A stretch of DNA of 64,000 nt, from contig JBDSEV010000005.1 of the NCBI GenBank assembly GCA_039919885.1, positions 37,847 through 101,846 of the forward strand. The letters run 5' to 3'. Every line of letters begins with the position of its first letter. Within the stretch, counting starts at the first letter, position 1. Position numbers and translations under genes: made by a program. This DNA comes from JACMLD01 sp039919885 (GTDB lineage: Bacteria > Bacteroidota > Bacteroidia > Chitinophagales > Chitinophagaceae). The notes under the pieces were generated by a model that was given only the letters and a program-made list of their open reading frames with translations, was not told where the DNA came from and ran no database searches. Shown here piece by piece: positions 9,534 through 18,807 of the stretch.

Positions 9534-10898
9534 CTATTTAAAATACCTGGCAGCATAGCCTAAAAACGTTGGCCAGTTAGGGCCCGTAGTATGGCCCCCG
9601 CTGTGCTGCCGGAACGCAATTTCCCCGTCCATAAGCGTAGTTTCCAGTGGTGGAAATTCAGTGCTGCCCAGGTCTTTTTTACCTAACAATCTGTATACCG
9701 GTCCCGCATACACGCCGCCCAAAAACATTCCTTTGGCATCTACCCACTGGCCTTCCACCCCTGGCGCACCCGAACTGATAAACACCGGCCGCGGCGCGCA
9801 CAGCGCCACCAGTTCGTGGGCATCTACCGGTAAATCGTTAAAGGTTAAAGGCCCGGCGTATTTAATAAAATTACCCGCAAACCAATGGTATTCGCTGGCA
9901 GCGGCAAGGTTTTCAACCTGTTCACCAAATACACGGCGCAGTATTTTTGTTCCGCCGGCACCAGACGAGCCGATAAACCCGATGGCCACCCGCGGTTCAA
10001 AAGCCATCGTAACAATCGCCGCTTTACCATAACGGGAAAGCCCTTCTATAACTATTTTTTTTGCGTCAATTAATTTATCCGTTTCAAAGTAATCGATTGC
10101 CCTGCTGGCGCCCCATGCCCATGCGCGCAACGCACCCCAATCGGCTGGCTTGCGCGACTGGCCCTTGTTCACCAGGCCAATAATACCCTGCGTCAATCCG
10201 GCACCGTTGTCAGCCTGGTAACTGGTCGGCACAAGCACGGCACAAGCCCAGCCCTTCTCCAGTACCTGCTCCTGCCAGCTTTTTTGTACCGGCGCGCCAG
10301 GCGGCGGCGCAGGAAAACGGAAACCAGGCGGAAAAATAAATCCGAATTCCATGATCATGGGTACCGGCTTCGCTACCTGCGCGGGCATGGTGATGCTGAG
10401 CTGAATAGTTACCGTGATCTGCGGATAGGCGGAATTATCGACATGCCCCAACAGATTTTTTATTTTTGCCGCTACCGTTCCAATCGTGGTATCTGTGGAG
10501 GTTATTACTTCCCATGTTATTTTTGGCGTAACAGCCGGCAACCTGCCATAAATTTCTTTATTAAAATCTTCTACAATTTCCGGCCGGCGTTTTTGCCACC
10601 ACATCGATGCACTGGTAACTGGTTTCCCGTTTTTTAAAACCAACGGGTCCGGGAGTGTGTAGGTATTTATTTTGGCTTCGTCCGCATTAGCAGCGTTCGC
10701 CGCTTTTGTGTTGCCAGAAGGCCCGGGACGGGTAGCAGTAATATTCAATTGTTGCAGCATCTGCTGGTAGTCTTTTTTTGTAACACGGGTGATACTGTCG
10801 CGGCGAATGCTGTCCGCAGGAGAAAGTGGCCCAAACTGTGCATCGGTCTGCAACAGGAGGCAAGTGGTAATTACAAACAATACTAGTTGTTTATTCAT
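9534..10898 (-). CDS. Secreted glucuronoyl esterase-like hydrolase (CE15 family)
   Basis: A 454-residue exported enzyme with a signal peptide (residues 1-20, ending TDAQ). The alpha/beta-hydrolase domain carries the CE15 nucleophile motif as GLSRYGK with Ser288, a later EYHWFAGNF segment typical of the family's substrate pocket, and a C-terminal GGHTTGPNW with the likely catalytic His436. CE15 enzymes cleave esters between lignin and the glucuronic acid on xylan. The place where fungal members carry the acid (ESGxGG) reads SSGAGG here, so the acid must come from the later loop VEGQWVDAKG, as in many bacterial members. A Pro/Ala-rich insert (FPAPPPGAP) is also present. It is 13 bases downstream of the CE4 gene on the same strand. 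Confidence 0.85.
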   Translation of the reverse strand: MNKQLVLFVITTCLLLQTDAQFGPLSPADSIRRDSITRVTKKDYQQMLQQLNITATRPGPSGNTKAANAANADEAKINTYTLPDPLVLKNGKPVTSASMWWQKRRPEIVEDFNKEIYGRLPAVTPKITWEVITSTDTTIGTVAAKIKNLLGHVDNSAYPQITVTIQLSITMPAQVAKPVPMIMEFGFIFPPGFRFPAPPPGAPVQKSWQEQVLEKGWACAVLVPTSYQADNGAGLTQGIIGLVNKGQSRKPADWGALRAWAWGASRAIDYFETDKLIDAKKIVIEGLSRYGKAAIVTMAFEPRVAIGFIGSSGAGGTKILRRVFGEQVENLAAASEYHWFAGNFIKYAGPLTFNDLPVDAHELVALCAPRPVFISSGAPGVEGQWVDAKGMFLGGVYAGPVYRLLGKKDLGSTEFPPLETTLMDGEIAFRQHSGGHTTGPNWPTFLGYAARYFK

Positions 10899-10911
10899 GG
10901 CAATTGTTGGG

Positions 10912-11703
10912 TTAATGGGGTTGGTAGTTTTTTATATACGCAGCAACTTCCACCATGGGTGCTACCCACAAGTCTTTCTCATTTTTCTGCAGGTATTGCA
11001 AAAAACGGCGGTGTTCGGGCACCAGTACATTCAAGGCATTGCCGCCTCCCACGCCATGAAATAAAATCACCAGCAACGATTTGGTATCAACGGCTTTCTT
11101 AACCCAGGCTATCATCTGTTCGGCGGTCTGGCCATCCACATAATAGCAATCCACATTGTACAAATCTACTTTGTCAATAGTATGCATTTCTGCACGCACC
11201 GCCCTCGCGGCCACGAAATCGCTTTTTAACTGGTTGATGAAAGAACTGTCGCCGATTTTCATGTCGCCACAAGTGAATGCGAACGTTCTTTTTGTTTTTC
11301 CATCCAGCGCCTGTAAAAAGATATTGTTCATCCTGGTTTCATCCAGCATCCTTTTGAGGGTGTAATTTCTCATATCGTAGTCGGCCGGTACCCATTCCCT
11401 TCCGATCCCGCCCACGCAAGGGTGGTACAGTGTATGGTTGCCGAGTTCGTGCCCATTGGCGGCAATTTTGCGCCAGTCGTTGAGCCGGTTGCGAACAGAC
11501 GACGAAAATCCGGTGATATAGAAGCTGGCTTTCAAACCGAGGGAATCCAATAGCGGAATGGCATTGTCGAGGTGCTGGTCAACAGCATCATCATAAGTAA
11601 GCACCACCGCCGCTTTTTTATGGTTCCAGGGCGCACCGCTTTGCGCACCTGCGCCGGTTACTACGCACGAGACAATAATGGCAAGACAAAATAATTTTTT
11701 CAA
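10912..11703 (-). CDS. Secreted polysaccharide deacetylase (CE4/NodB domain)
   Basis: A NodB-type deacetylase that removes acetyl groups from a polysaccharide such as chitin, xylan or peptidoglycan. Motif 1 is TYDDA (about residues 36-40) and motif 2 is HELGNHTLYH, giving the Asp and two His metal ligands. The frame has no ATG start: a TTG at 11703 opens a clean signal peptide (MKKLFCLAI to GAGAQ), while another TTG at 11724 would add seven polar residues. I prefer 11703, giving about 263 residues. The gene precedes the CE15-like gene by 13 bases, so the two carbohydrate esterases probably form one operon for trimming an acetylated, glucuronidated glycan. Confidence 0.85.
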   Translation of the reverse strand: MKKLFCLAIIVSCVVTGAGAQSGAPWNHKKAAVVLTYDDAVDQHLDNAIPLLDSLGLKASFYITGFSSSVRNRLNDWRKIAANGHELGNHTLYHPCVGGIGREWVPADYDMRNYTLKRMLDETRMNNIFLQALDGKTKRTFAFTCGDMKIGDSSFINQLKSDFVAARAVRAEMHTIDKVDLYNVDCYYVDGQTAEQMIAWVKKAVDTKSLLVILFHGVGGGNALNVLVPEHRRFLQYLQKNEKDLWVAPMVEVAAYIKNYQPH

Positions 11704-12009
11704 TGAATGATTTTTGTATCCCAAAAAGTTTGGGCAACCAATTTACAATTTTTTATAAATCCTTCGAGGCTTTGGCCCTGGGGCGGCCTTGCGCCTGCCC
11801 GCAACGCCGGTGAATTTGCCTTTACCCCTGGAATTACGCAGCCGTTCGTCTACACCGCATTTATTCACTCTACTGTTATACAAAGTCAACGGAAAATAGG
11901 TCAACCTTGGCATGGCCTGTTGCCTTGGTTCGACAAAAACCAGCGGCTGACGGTACTAAATTAGAAAATTATTGGTATGTGAGGGCAGTGATACTAAAAG
12001 CCTTTGCTG

Positions 12010-14034
12010 TCAGACATCCGATGCCATTCTGATGGATTTCGGCGGCCAGATAAAATCCCTGGGATGACGGCGAAAATACCGGCCAAGCAGGGAAAAAAAC
12101 TCGGGGTAGTCTTTTAATTTTATGCCACGCGATTTTACCGCAACGTAAAACGCCAGCGAAAAACTAACCAGGAAATTGAGAAAGCCAATCATCAACACCC
12201 CGCCTACAATGGTTAACAGGTAAGGAAGTGCCACCCGGTGATCCAATCCGTAATAACCAATGGCGGTATTACCCGCCGAAATGGTTATGTGGCGGATATC
12301 GAAAGGAATTCCAAGGAACTTGCCTAACGGAGCGGCACAACCGAGGAAAAATCCCAGGCAGATGCTGCCGGTGATGGCGCCCGCGCTTTTGTCAACAATA
12401 CTCACGAGCCGGTTAAGCTTTTTTGTGCTCATGGTGTTTACAAAAACAGGATGCGTTTTTATTCTTTCGGAGATCCGGCCGTATACCACGTGGTTGTCTA
12501 CATACCCTGCAATCAACCCACTCAGGAAAAGGAAAAATCCAGTAAAACAAGCATACAGCAACGCCAGGCTGTGCAAGGGGTGCTGATCCGCCAATAGTTT
12601 TGCTGCTGCGGCGCCTTCTGCAATCTTATAACCGGTGGCCGCTTTTATGCCCCACGCAAGTAAATAAGTTAATGGAAAAACAATGATTAGATTCCCGGCA
12701 AAAGAGGCTATCTGGCTGCGACTCACCTTTGCCACCGTAATTACCAGGTGACGCAGATCTGGCCTCGATCCTTGTTTTTGTACATCGAGTGAACCCGCTA
12801 CTGCTGATGCTGTATACGCCGGTTGTTTGGTAGCAAGTGTAGCATCGCTTGCATCCATCAAAACAAAGCCCGTTGCGTAATTAGTTCCATAGGTGAGTCC
12901 CTGCCAGAAAATAGGCAAGTGTATAATGCTGAGTAAAGTTTTTGTAATCGTAACAAAAGATACAATGAGGCCGCCGCCCATCGCACTCCTGAACAAACCG
13001 CTGAAATCTTTCCTGGTGGAGCTGATGTATTTCTCACCCTTCTTGCCTTTGTGTTCTGCTATCTGATAGGCCAGTAAACCGAGGTTGGTTGACAAGAATT
13101 CTTCCAAGCTGTTTTTCTTGTTTTCATTCCGGATTACGGTTATAAAATAATCCACGAAGCGGTCGGTATTAAAAACATTATCGGCATTTAGCGCATCAAT
13201 AATGATAAGCATGCGCACAATTTGTTCTTCGCGCCGCACCATCACAAACGTCTGGGCCAGGCTGGTGCCATATTGCAGGCGCTGATCCCGCACCCAGTGA
13301 TTGCTCTGGCGGCAATTGTACAGGTTCTCCTGTATATTGGTGAGCAATAAACGCTTTTCATCGGCCAGCAGGCTGCTGCCTTTTTCAATATATAAATTCA
13401 CCAGGCGGTTTTGTTCCAAAAATGGCTGAATGGCATCAGTAAAATCTTTGTACCGGCCGGCCACTTCTTTTTCCATGCTCAAATTAACCAGGCGGTAAGA
13501 CAGGACTTGCATGGATTGCGTTAATTGCCGGGCCAGCGCTGCTTCGGTGAGATTTACATGTATGCCCAGCAGCTCAAAAAATCTTTTCCATAATTCCCGG
13601 TCTATTCCTGCAACCCACACGTAGTCGCTTTTCTTATAAAAAACATGGCTGATCACATACAGGAAATCATTCGGCAGTTGCAGTGCCGGCAAAAATTTGT
13701 GTTTTATTTTACCAATCAGTTCTTGTACAAAACCACGGGAACTGATGATGCCGCTTTCAGTTAACGCCGTACTGAGGTTGTTATTGATGAACTGGCTTAG
13801 CAGCGATTTCCGCAGCGCAAAAAGCATGGATTTTTCCTGTTGCAACTGGAACAGCACACCTTTGAAACGCAATTCCGCTTCTTCAAAATTTTTATGACGG
13901 GAAGGCCTGATTTTTTTTACCAATTCCACGAGGTAATCCAGCCCGCGGTTAGTGCTGTTTAAAGAAAGCACAATAGCTTTGCCCTTTTCTTCCTCTTCGG
14001 AAACAGTTTTTTTCTTTTGCGGCAGTTTAAACAT
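12010..14034 (-). CDS. SpecificRecomb-family (COG4389) membrane protein
   Basis: A 674-residue protein of the family named site-specific recombinase Gcr (PF10136). The soluble first half (to about 330) is helical and polar. The second half has several membrane segments, with the conserved SAMGGGLIVSF followed by the loop LATKQPAYTASAVA (about 402-415), then further hydrophobic segments to residue 640. I see no tyrosine- or serine-recombinase catalytic motif, and the membrane topology fits poorly with DNA recombination, so the family name is probably misleading. It is divergent from clpS, sharing a 130-base intergenic region. Confidence 0.8.
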   Translation of the reverse strand: MFKLPQKKKTVSEEEEKGKAIVLSLNSTNRGLDYLVELVKKIRPSRHKNFEEAELRFKGVLFQLQQEKSMLFALRKSLLSQFINNNLSTALTESGIISSRGFVQELIGKIKHKFLPALQLPNDFLYVISHVFYKKSDYVWVAGIDRELWKRFFELLGIHVNLTEAALARQLTQSMQVLSYRLVNLSMEKEVAGRYKDFTDAIQPFLEQNRLVNLYIEKGSSLLADEKRLLLTNIQENLYNCRQSNHWVRDQRLQYGTSLAQTFVMVRREEQIVRMLIIIDALNADNVFNTDRFVDYFITVIRNENKKNSLEEFLSTNLGLLAYQIAEHKGKKGEKYISSTRKDFSGLFRSAMGGGLIVSFVTITKTLLSIIHLPIFWQGLTYGTNYATGFVLMDASDATLATKQPAYTASAVAGSLDVQKQGSRPDLRHLVITVAKVSRSQIASFAGNLIIVFPLTYLLAWGIKAATGYKIAEGAAAAKLLADQHPLHSLALLYACFTGFFLFLSGLIAGYVDNHVVYGRISERIKTHPVFVNTMSTKKLNRLVSIVDKSAGAITGSICLGFFLGCAAPLGKFLGIPFDIRHITISAGNTAIGYYGLDHRVALPYLLTIVGGVLMIGFLNFLVSFSLAFYVAVKSRGIKLKDYPEFFSLLGRYFRRHPRDFIWPPKSIRMASDV

Positions 14035-14140
14035 CGGTAGCTTTCAGGGAAAATGATGCCAGAAACCGGCTTCCCTTTGAATTAAGACAATCTCTTTGTT
14101 ATAAATGTTGCAAACACTGGTATTATGTAATCATTATTTA

Positions 14141-14148
14141 TATTTTTG
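14141..14148 (+). promoter_or_regulatory. Bacteroidota -7 element before clpS
   Basis: TATTTTTG matches TAnnTTTG and lies 16 bases before the clpS ATG. A weak -33 candidate (CTGG ending at 14120) is 20 bases upstream. The leader would be very short. Confidence 0.5.
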
Positions 14149-14163
14149 TATAAATTACTATGT

Positions 14164-14466
14164 ATGGTATCGTATAAGGAACAGCCGGAAACACTTATTG
14201 AGGAGGATGTGCTGCTGGACACTTCGCTTGAAAAATCTTGCCAGCTGATTGTCTGGAACGATGAAGTAAATTCATTTGAATGGGTAATTGAAACCCTCGT
14301 GGATATTTGCGGCCAAAGCGCCGAGCAGGCCGAACAATGTGCGCTTATCATTCATAGCCAGGGCAAATATGCGGTAAAGTATGGTAGTTATGATACATTG
14401 AAACCAATGTGCGACGCCATTACCGACCGGGGTATCAATGCCACCGTGGAAGTAACCGCAGAATAA
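14164..14466 (+). CDS. clpS: ClpS, ATP-dependent Clp protease adaptor
   Basis: A 100-residue adaptor that binds N-degron substrates (N-terminal Leu, Phe, Tyr, Trp) and hands them to a ClpA or ClpC unfoldase. A flexible polar N-terminus (1-24) is followed by the ClpS core with IVWNDEVNSFEWVI (about 29-42), where the Asn-Asp pair forms the substrate pocket, then the helical part with HSQGKYAVKYGSYD, which carries the conserved G-x-A-V segment. I take the ATG at 14164 because the earlier TTG at 14146 overlaps the promoter element. It is 205 bases upstream of aat on the same strand, so adaptor and tagging enzyme of the pathway sit together. Confidence 0.95.
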   Translation: MVSYKEQPETLIEEDVLLDTSLEKSCQLIVWNDEVNSFEWVIETLVDICGQSAEQAEQCALIIHSQGKYAVKYGSYDTLKPMCDAITDRGINATVEVTAE

Positions 14467-14671
14467 GACTTTGTATGTCACTGGCGCCGCAGCATTTGCT
14501 TTTGGCCTCCACTGTGAAAATCAGCAGCACTGATATAAATTAGTTAGCAATACGCGCTCGTTTGTAAGTTGCTATCGGCTTATCTGCTGCACCAATTAAA
14601 ATTTATTTTTTGCAGCAGCATCGAAAAAGCTACTCACCAACATTTAAAAGTGCAACCCCTTTCTCCCTTTT

Positions 14672-15319
14672 ATGCCTTTATTCACCCTCGGTAAAGAATT
14701 AATTTTTCCACCTGTGCACCTTAGTGAACCGGATGGACTTCTGGCCATGGGTGGCGATCTTTCTACCGAACGTTTGTTGCTTGCATACCGCAGCGGCATT
14801 TTTCCGTGGTTTGATGGCGAGTACCCATTGTGGTGGTGCCCCGACCCGCGTTTTGTATTGTTTCCCGGAGCGTTGAAAGTTAGCAAGAGCATGAAGCAAC
14901 TGCTGAAAAGGAATGCTTTCGAATTTACCGTGAACAAGGCTTTTACCGAAGTAATCAGTAATTGCAAAACTGCCGCGCGGAAAGACCAGGATGGTACCTG
15001 GATTACAGATGCGGTAAAAACCGCGTACGTGCAGCTGCACCAATTGGGCCATGCCCACAGCGCAGAAGCCTGGCTAAACGGCGAACTGGTGGGCGGCTGT
15101 TACGGTATCAAAATGGGCCGTGTTTTTTTTGGCGAAAGCATGTTCAGCAAACTCCCCAATGCCAGCAAATTTGCATTCATCAGTTATGTACAGGTATTGC
15201 AACAGGAAAACATCCAGTTAATTGATTGCCAGGTATACACTCCCCACTTAGAAAGCCTGGGGGCGCAAATGATACCGCGGCAGCAGTTCATTTCACTCCT
15301 GGCCCGCTTAACCGGGTGA
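14672..15319 (+). CDS. aat: Leucyl/phenylalanyl-tRNA-protein transferase
   Basis: A 215-residue cytoplasmic enzyme that adds Leu or Phe from the charged tRNA to proteins with N-terminal Lys or Arg, creating the signal that ClpS reads. Family marks are FPPVHLSEPDGLLAMGGDLS (about 11-30), AYRSGIFPWF, WWCPDPRFVL, the DGTWITDAVKTAY and HSAEAWLNGELVGG segments, and GESMFSKLPNASK. The order and length are standard. The ATG is preceded by a purine-poor leader, so initiation signals are weak, as is usual in this phylum. Confidence 0.96.
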   Translation: MPLFTLGKELIFPPVHLSEPDGLLAMGGDLSTERLLLAYRSGIFPWFDGEYPLWWCPDPRFVLFPGALKVSKSMKQLLKRNAFEFTVNKAFTEVISNCKTAARKDQDGTWITDAVKTAYVQLHQLGHAHSAEAWLNGELVGGCYGIKMGRVFFGESMFSKLPNASKFAFISYVQVLQQENIQLIDCQVYTPHLESLGAQMIPRQQFISLLARLTG

Positions 15320-15459
15320 GCAGCCTGTATCACTTCCGCCCGTTCACTGTATCAGAAACGAACAATTTGCTATTGAAACAAGCAATTTAACTGACTGCTA
15401 AGCAACCCATTACCCCCTTGGCATGTTTTTTCCCATTGATAAGTCTTACCTGCAATACC

Positions 15460-17838
15460 ATGATAAAAAATTACTTCAAAATCGCCTGGCGTAACCTCGT
15501 TCGTAACAAAACGTTTTCCGCTATTAACATAGCCGGTCTGGCATTGGGCATGGCCTGCAGCCTGCTGATTGTATTATGGGTACAGGACGAGCGAAACGTG
15601 GATGCTTTTCACAAGAACGGTAAACAATTGTACCAGGTATTTGAGCGGCAGTATTATGATGGAAAGGTGGAAGCCAACTATTCAACGCAGGGACTGCTGG
15701 CAGACGAATTGAAGAAGGTTATTCCGGAAATTGAATTTGCCTGTGGCATGGAAGCTGCGGCCGCACCCGGAACGCTCAGCAATTTTGAAGCAGGTAATAA
15801 GATTAGTAAGATGAACGGCTCATTTGCAGGTGCCGATTTTTTCCGCATGTTCAGCTACCCGGTGTTGCTGGGCAGCCGCGAAACGGCCCTGACCAGTATT
15901 GAAGCAATTGCGATTTCGCGCAACATGGCGGTGCTTTTTTTTGGAAGCCCTGAACAGGCAATCGGAAAAACCATCCGCTATGAAAACAAGGAAGAATTAA
16001 TGGTGAAAGCCGTTTTTGAAAACCCGCCTGCCAGTTCATCTATGCAGTTTGATTTTATAAGAAGCTGGTCGGCTTACGTGCAACAAAACAAATGGGTACA
16101 CAACTGGAGTAATACCAGCCCGGTTACGTACGTGCAGTTGCGTACCATGGCAGAACCGCGTAAAGTTGCAGCCGGCATAAAAGATTTCATTTACCGATAC
16201 CAGGAAAAAAATAAAACAATTGTTACGGAGCTCGACTTGCAGGCGTATCCCAGCAAATACCTGTACGGCAATTTAAAAGAAGGAAAAATAGCGGGCGGCC
16301 GAATTGAATACGTGAAATTGTTCTCACTGGTAGCCATTTTTATTTTGCTGATTGCGTGTATCAATTTTATGAACCTGGCCACAGCGCGGTCGGCCAAACG
16401 CGCCAAAGAAGTTGGGTTGCGCAAAGTGATTGGCGCCATGCGTTCATCGCTCATGGTGCAGTTTATGGGCGAAGCCCTACTGCTAACTTTTTTCGCCATT
16501 GTTATCGCGGTGCTAACCGCATTTCTTTTGTTACCGGCATTTAACAGCCTTACAGGAAAGCAGTTGTCCATACCCGTTAGCCAGCCGCTGTTCTGGGTGG
16601 CACTGACCGGACTCCTGCTGTTTACCGGTTTTGTGGCAGGCAGCTATCCTGCGCTGTTTCTTTCTTCATTGAAACCGGTTCGGGTGCTTAAAGGCGGCCT
16701 CCAGTTTGGAAAGGGCGCTGTTTATTTCCGCAAGAGCCTGGTTGTTTTTCAGTTTGCGCTCTCCGTGGTGCTGATTGTTGGTATGATAGTGATTTACCGC
16801 CAGATGGATTATATACAGAAAAAAAACCTGGGGTACGACCGCGAAAACCTGGTGTACCTGCCGGTTGAAGGGGAACTCGTAACCAAATACAAATTGTTTA
16901 AAGAAGAAGCGGGTAAACTACCGGGTATCGGCAGCGTTTCAAAAATGAGAAATTCTCCTACGGATATTGAACACCATACCAACAGTATCGGCTGGCCAGG
17001 CAAAGACCCCAACCTGACAATACCTTTTGCCGATGGCGTGGTGGCGTATGATTTCGTGCAGACCATGAAACTACAATTGCAGGCTGGCCGGGATTTCAGC
17101 CCCAATTTCGGCACTGATTCCACTGCTTTTCTCATCAATGAAACGGCAGCCAAAATAATGGGTTTTGCAAATCCGGTTGGCCAGCCGGCCGAATGGGGCA
17201 ACCGCAAAGGAATGATCATCGGCGTACTGAAAGATTTTCATTTTAATTCGATGCACCAGGCCATTGACCCACTAATTCTCCGGCTGGATGAAAACTGGGG
17301 ATGGGGAACGATACTGGTACGCACCCAGCCCGGCCAAACCAAACAGGCAATTGGCAGCCTGGAAAATATTTGCAAGGCGCTCAACCCTGCCATTCCGTTT
17401 ACGTACCGTTTCTCCGATGAAGAATATTCCAGGCTCTATAAAAATGAAGCGATGGTGAGCAAACTATCCAATTACTTTGCCTTCCTGGCTATTTTTATTT
17501 CGTGCCTCGGACTTTTTGGCCTGGCCACCTTTACTGCAGCCCAACGCACCAAAGAAATTGGTGTACGCAAAGTACTGGGCGCGTCGGTGCCCAATATTGT
17601 AGCCATGTTTTCGGGAGATTTCCTAAAACTCGTAGGTATTGCATTGCTGATAGCTATTCCTGTGGCATGGCACCTGATGAACCTGTGGTTAGAAAGCTTT
17701 GTATACAAAATCAGCATCGACTGGTGGATATTTGGGATCGCCGGACTAATAACCGCGGGCATCGCATTGCTGACCGTCAGTTACCAGAGCATCACTGCGG
17801 CAATAAGCAACCCGATAAAATCGCTCAGAACCGAATAG
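15460..17838 (+). CDS. MacB/FtsX-type ABC transporter permease
   Basis: A 792-residue inner-membrane permease. I chose the Met at 15460 (MIKNYFKIAWRNLVRNKTFS), the typical start of the Bacteroidota family, over a TTG at 15418. One membrane helix (about 21-41) is followed by a MacB-type periplasmic domain, an FtsX domain with three helices and the motif ARSAKRAKEVGLRKVIGA (about 308-325), a central helix pair, a second periplasmic domain and a second FtsX domain with TAAQRTKEIGVRKVLGA near 695-711. No ATPase gene is adjacent, which is common for these tandem-FtsX permeases. Function is probably export or envelope mechanotransmission; the substrate is not deducible. Confidence 0.9.
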   Translation: MIKNYFKIAWRNLVRNKTFSAINIAGLALGMACSLLIVLWVQDERNVDAFHKNGKQLYQVFERQYYDGKVEANYSTQGLLADELKKVIPEIEFACGMEAAAAPGTLSNFEAGNKISKMNGSFAGADFFRMFSYPVLLGSRETALTSIEAIAISRNMAVLFFGSPEQAIGKTIRYENKEELMVKAVFENPPASSSMQFDFIRSWSAYVQQNKWVHNWSNTSPVTYVQLRTMAEPRKVAAGIKDFIYRYQEKNKTIVTELDLQAYPSKYLYGNLKEGKIAGGRIEYVKLFSLVAIFILLIACINFMNLATARSAKRAKEVGLRKVIGAMRSSLMVQFMGEALLLTFFAIVIAVLTAFLLLPAFNSLTGKQLSIPVSQPLFWVALTGLLLFTGFVAGSYPALFLSSLKPVRVLKGGLQFGKGAVYFRKSLVVFQFALSVVLIVGMIVIYRQMDYIQKKNLGYDRENLVYLPVEGELVTKYKLFKEEAGKLPGIGSVSKMRNSPTDIEHHTNSIGWPGKDPNLTIPFADGVVAYDFVQTMKLQLQAGRDFSPNFGTDSTAFLINETAAKIMGFANPVGQPAEWGNRKGMIIGVLKDFHFNSMHQAIDPLILRLDENWGWGTILVRTQPGQTKQAIGSLENICKALNPAIPFTYRFSDEEYSRLYKNEAMVSKLSNYFAFLAIFISCLGLFGLATFTAAQRTKEIGVRKVLGASVPNIVAMFSGDFLKLVGIALLIAIPVAWHLMNLWLESFVYKISIDWWIFGIAGLITAGIALLTVSYQSITAAISNPIKSLRTE

Positions 17839-18143
17839 AATTCTACATGCTCTTCCTGCATTTAAACATTTGGCCTGATGCAAGCTGCGTCGGGTAAAAA
17901 GTATTGCGGGTAAATACGATGCATTCATTCCGCCCAACAATTATCCGGATGGCCATGCCAATCGCTTTCAGAAAATAGTTATTGCGAATTGTTTGCATCT
18001 CATTGTATAGGTGATGGTTTGCCTGATTGCGCAGTAAAAACTACCTGAAAGTGGTATAGGGTTGTATTTATTTAGCAGATAGCTTTGAATATGCAGCCCT
18101 CCCGCTGCATAAAAATCCATTTTTCATCATTAAATCGTTGATT
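17839..18143. other. Intergenic stretch, nothing distinct
   Basis: About 300 bases without a supported gene. Short minus-strand frames only shadow the end of the permease. It should carry the promoter of the following two-gene unit, but I cannot pick a convincing TAnnTTTG element. Confidence 0.4.
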
Positions 18144-18392
18144 ATGCCAAATGTAAATTTTCAGGTTAAACTGGAAAACGTCGACCTGTCCGAAAAACAA
18201 ATTTCCCAGATTCAAAAAGAAATCAATGGTGCCGTTGCCAACGTGCTTGCCCGCCAGGGTGCGGCAAAACAGGTATGGGGTAGTAAATTAAAACTCAATC
18301 CTGAGTGGTATGGTATCTGGCTGCGCCAGTTCAAAACGCCGGAAGCCCTAAAATTAAACCTCAACTTTAAGCAGCAGAAAATTGGCTTATGA
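18144..18392 (+). CDS. Small conserved-looking protein, unknown (first of a coupled pair)
   Basis: An 82-residue soluble protein starting MPNVNFQVKLENVDLSEKQ (the ATG at 18144 is preferred over a TTG two codons earlier). It has an N-terminal strand, a helix (SEKQISQIQKEINGAVANVL) and a C-terminal basic, aromatic part with PEWYGIWLRQF. No cysteine, signal peptide or membrane helix is present. Its stop overlaps the start of the next gene as ATGA, so the two are translationally coupled and should act together. I do not recognise the family. Confidence 0.75.
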   Translation: MPNVNFQVKLENVDLSEKQISQIQKEINGAVANVLARQGAAKQVWGSKLKLNPEWYGIWLRQFKTPEALKLNLNFKQQKIGL

Positions 18393-18805
18393 AAAAAGAA
18401 CACAAAAGTTGTCCCAGTTCTACGTGTAAAGACGGGGCTATTCTTTTGGGTGTTGTTAATGAAAACAGTACAGTTGGGTATATCTCCACCCCCATTACAA
18501 TTGATGAGGCGTTTGTAAAAGAAGCCAACCGGCAAGGAAATCCGGAACAAAATTTCAGGTTCAGCAATACCTGCGTGGAAGGCGGTTGCCAGCAATGGCA
18601 ACAGGGCAAATGCGGGGTCATCAAAAATATAATGGGAATGAACGATGAGCTTGAGCTTGAACCTCAGTTGCCGGATTGTTCCATCCGGATATCCTGCCGG
18701 TGGTTTTACCAGGAAGGCCCAAAAGCATGCAGTTTTTGTCCTTATATTATTACCAACCTATTGGAGGAAGTAAAGGTGCAGGCGACAACAACGGTGAACG
18801 TATAA
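18389..18805 (+). CDS. Cys-rich protein, unknown (second of a coupled pair)
   Basis: A 138-residue cytoplasmic protein with nine cysteines in a strict arrangement: CPSSTC near the N-terminus, TCVEGGCQQW and GKCGV in the middle, PDCSIRISCRWF and ACSFCP near the C-terminus. The paired spacing suggests metal binding, either zinc or an iron-sulfur cluster. No signal peptide or membrane segment is seen. It starts inside the stop of the previous gene (ATGA) and is followed within a few bases by a repeat cluster. I cannot name a family; a role in electron transfer, cluster assembly or peptide modification would all be speculation. Confidence 0.75.
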   Translation: MKKEHKSCPSSTCKDGAILLGVVNENSTVGYISTPITIDEAFVKEANRQGNPEQNFRFSNTCVEGGCQQWQQGKCGVIKNIMGMNDELELEPQLPDCSIRISCRWFYQEGPKACSFCPYIITNLLEEVKVQATTTVNV

Positions 18806-18807
18806 CT

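Noticed and set aside
12010..14034. Mobile element because of the recombinase name
   Set aside because: No integrase or transposase motif, no terminal repeats and no cargo; the family name is not evidence.
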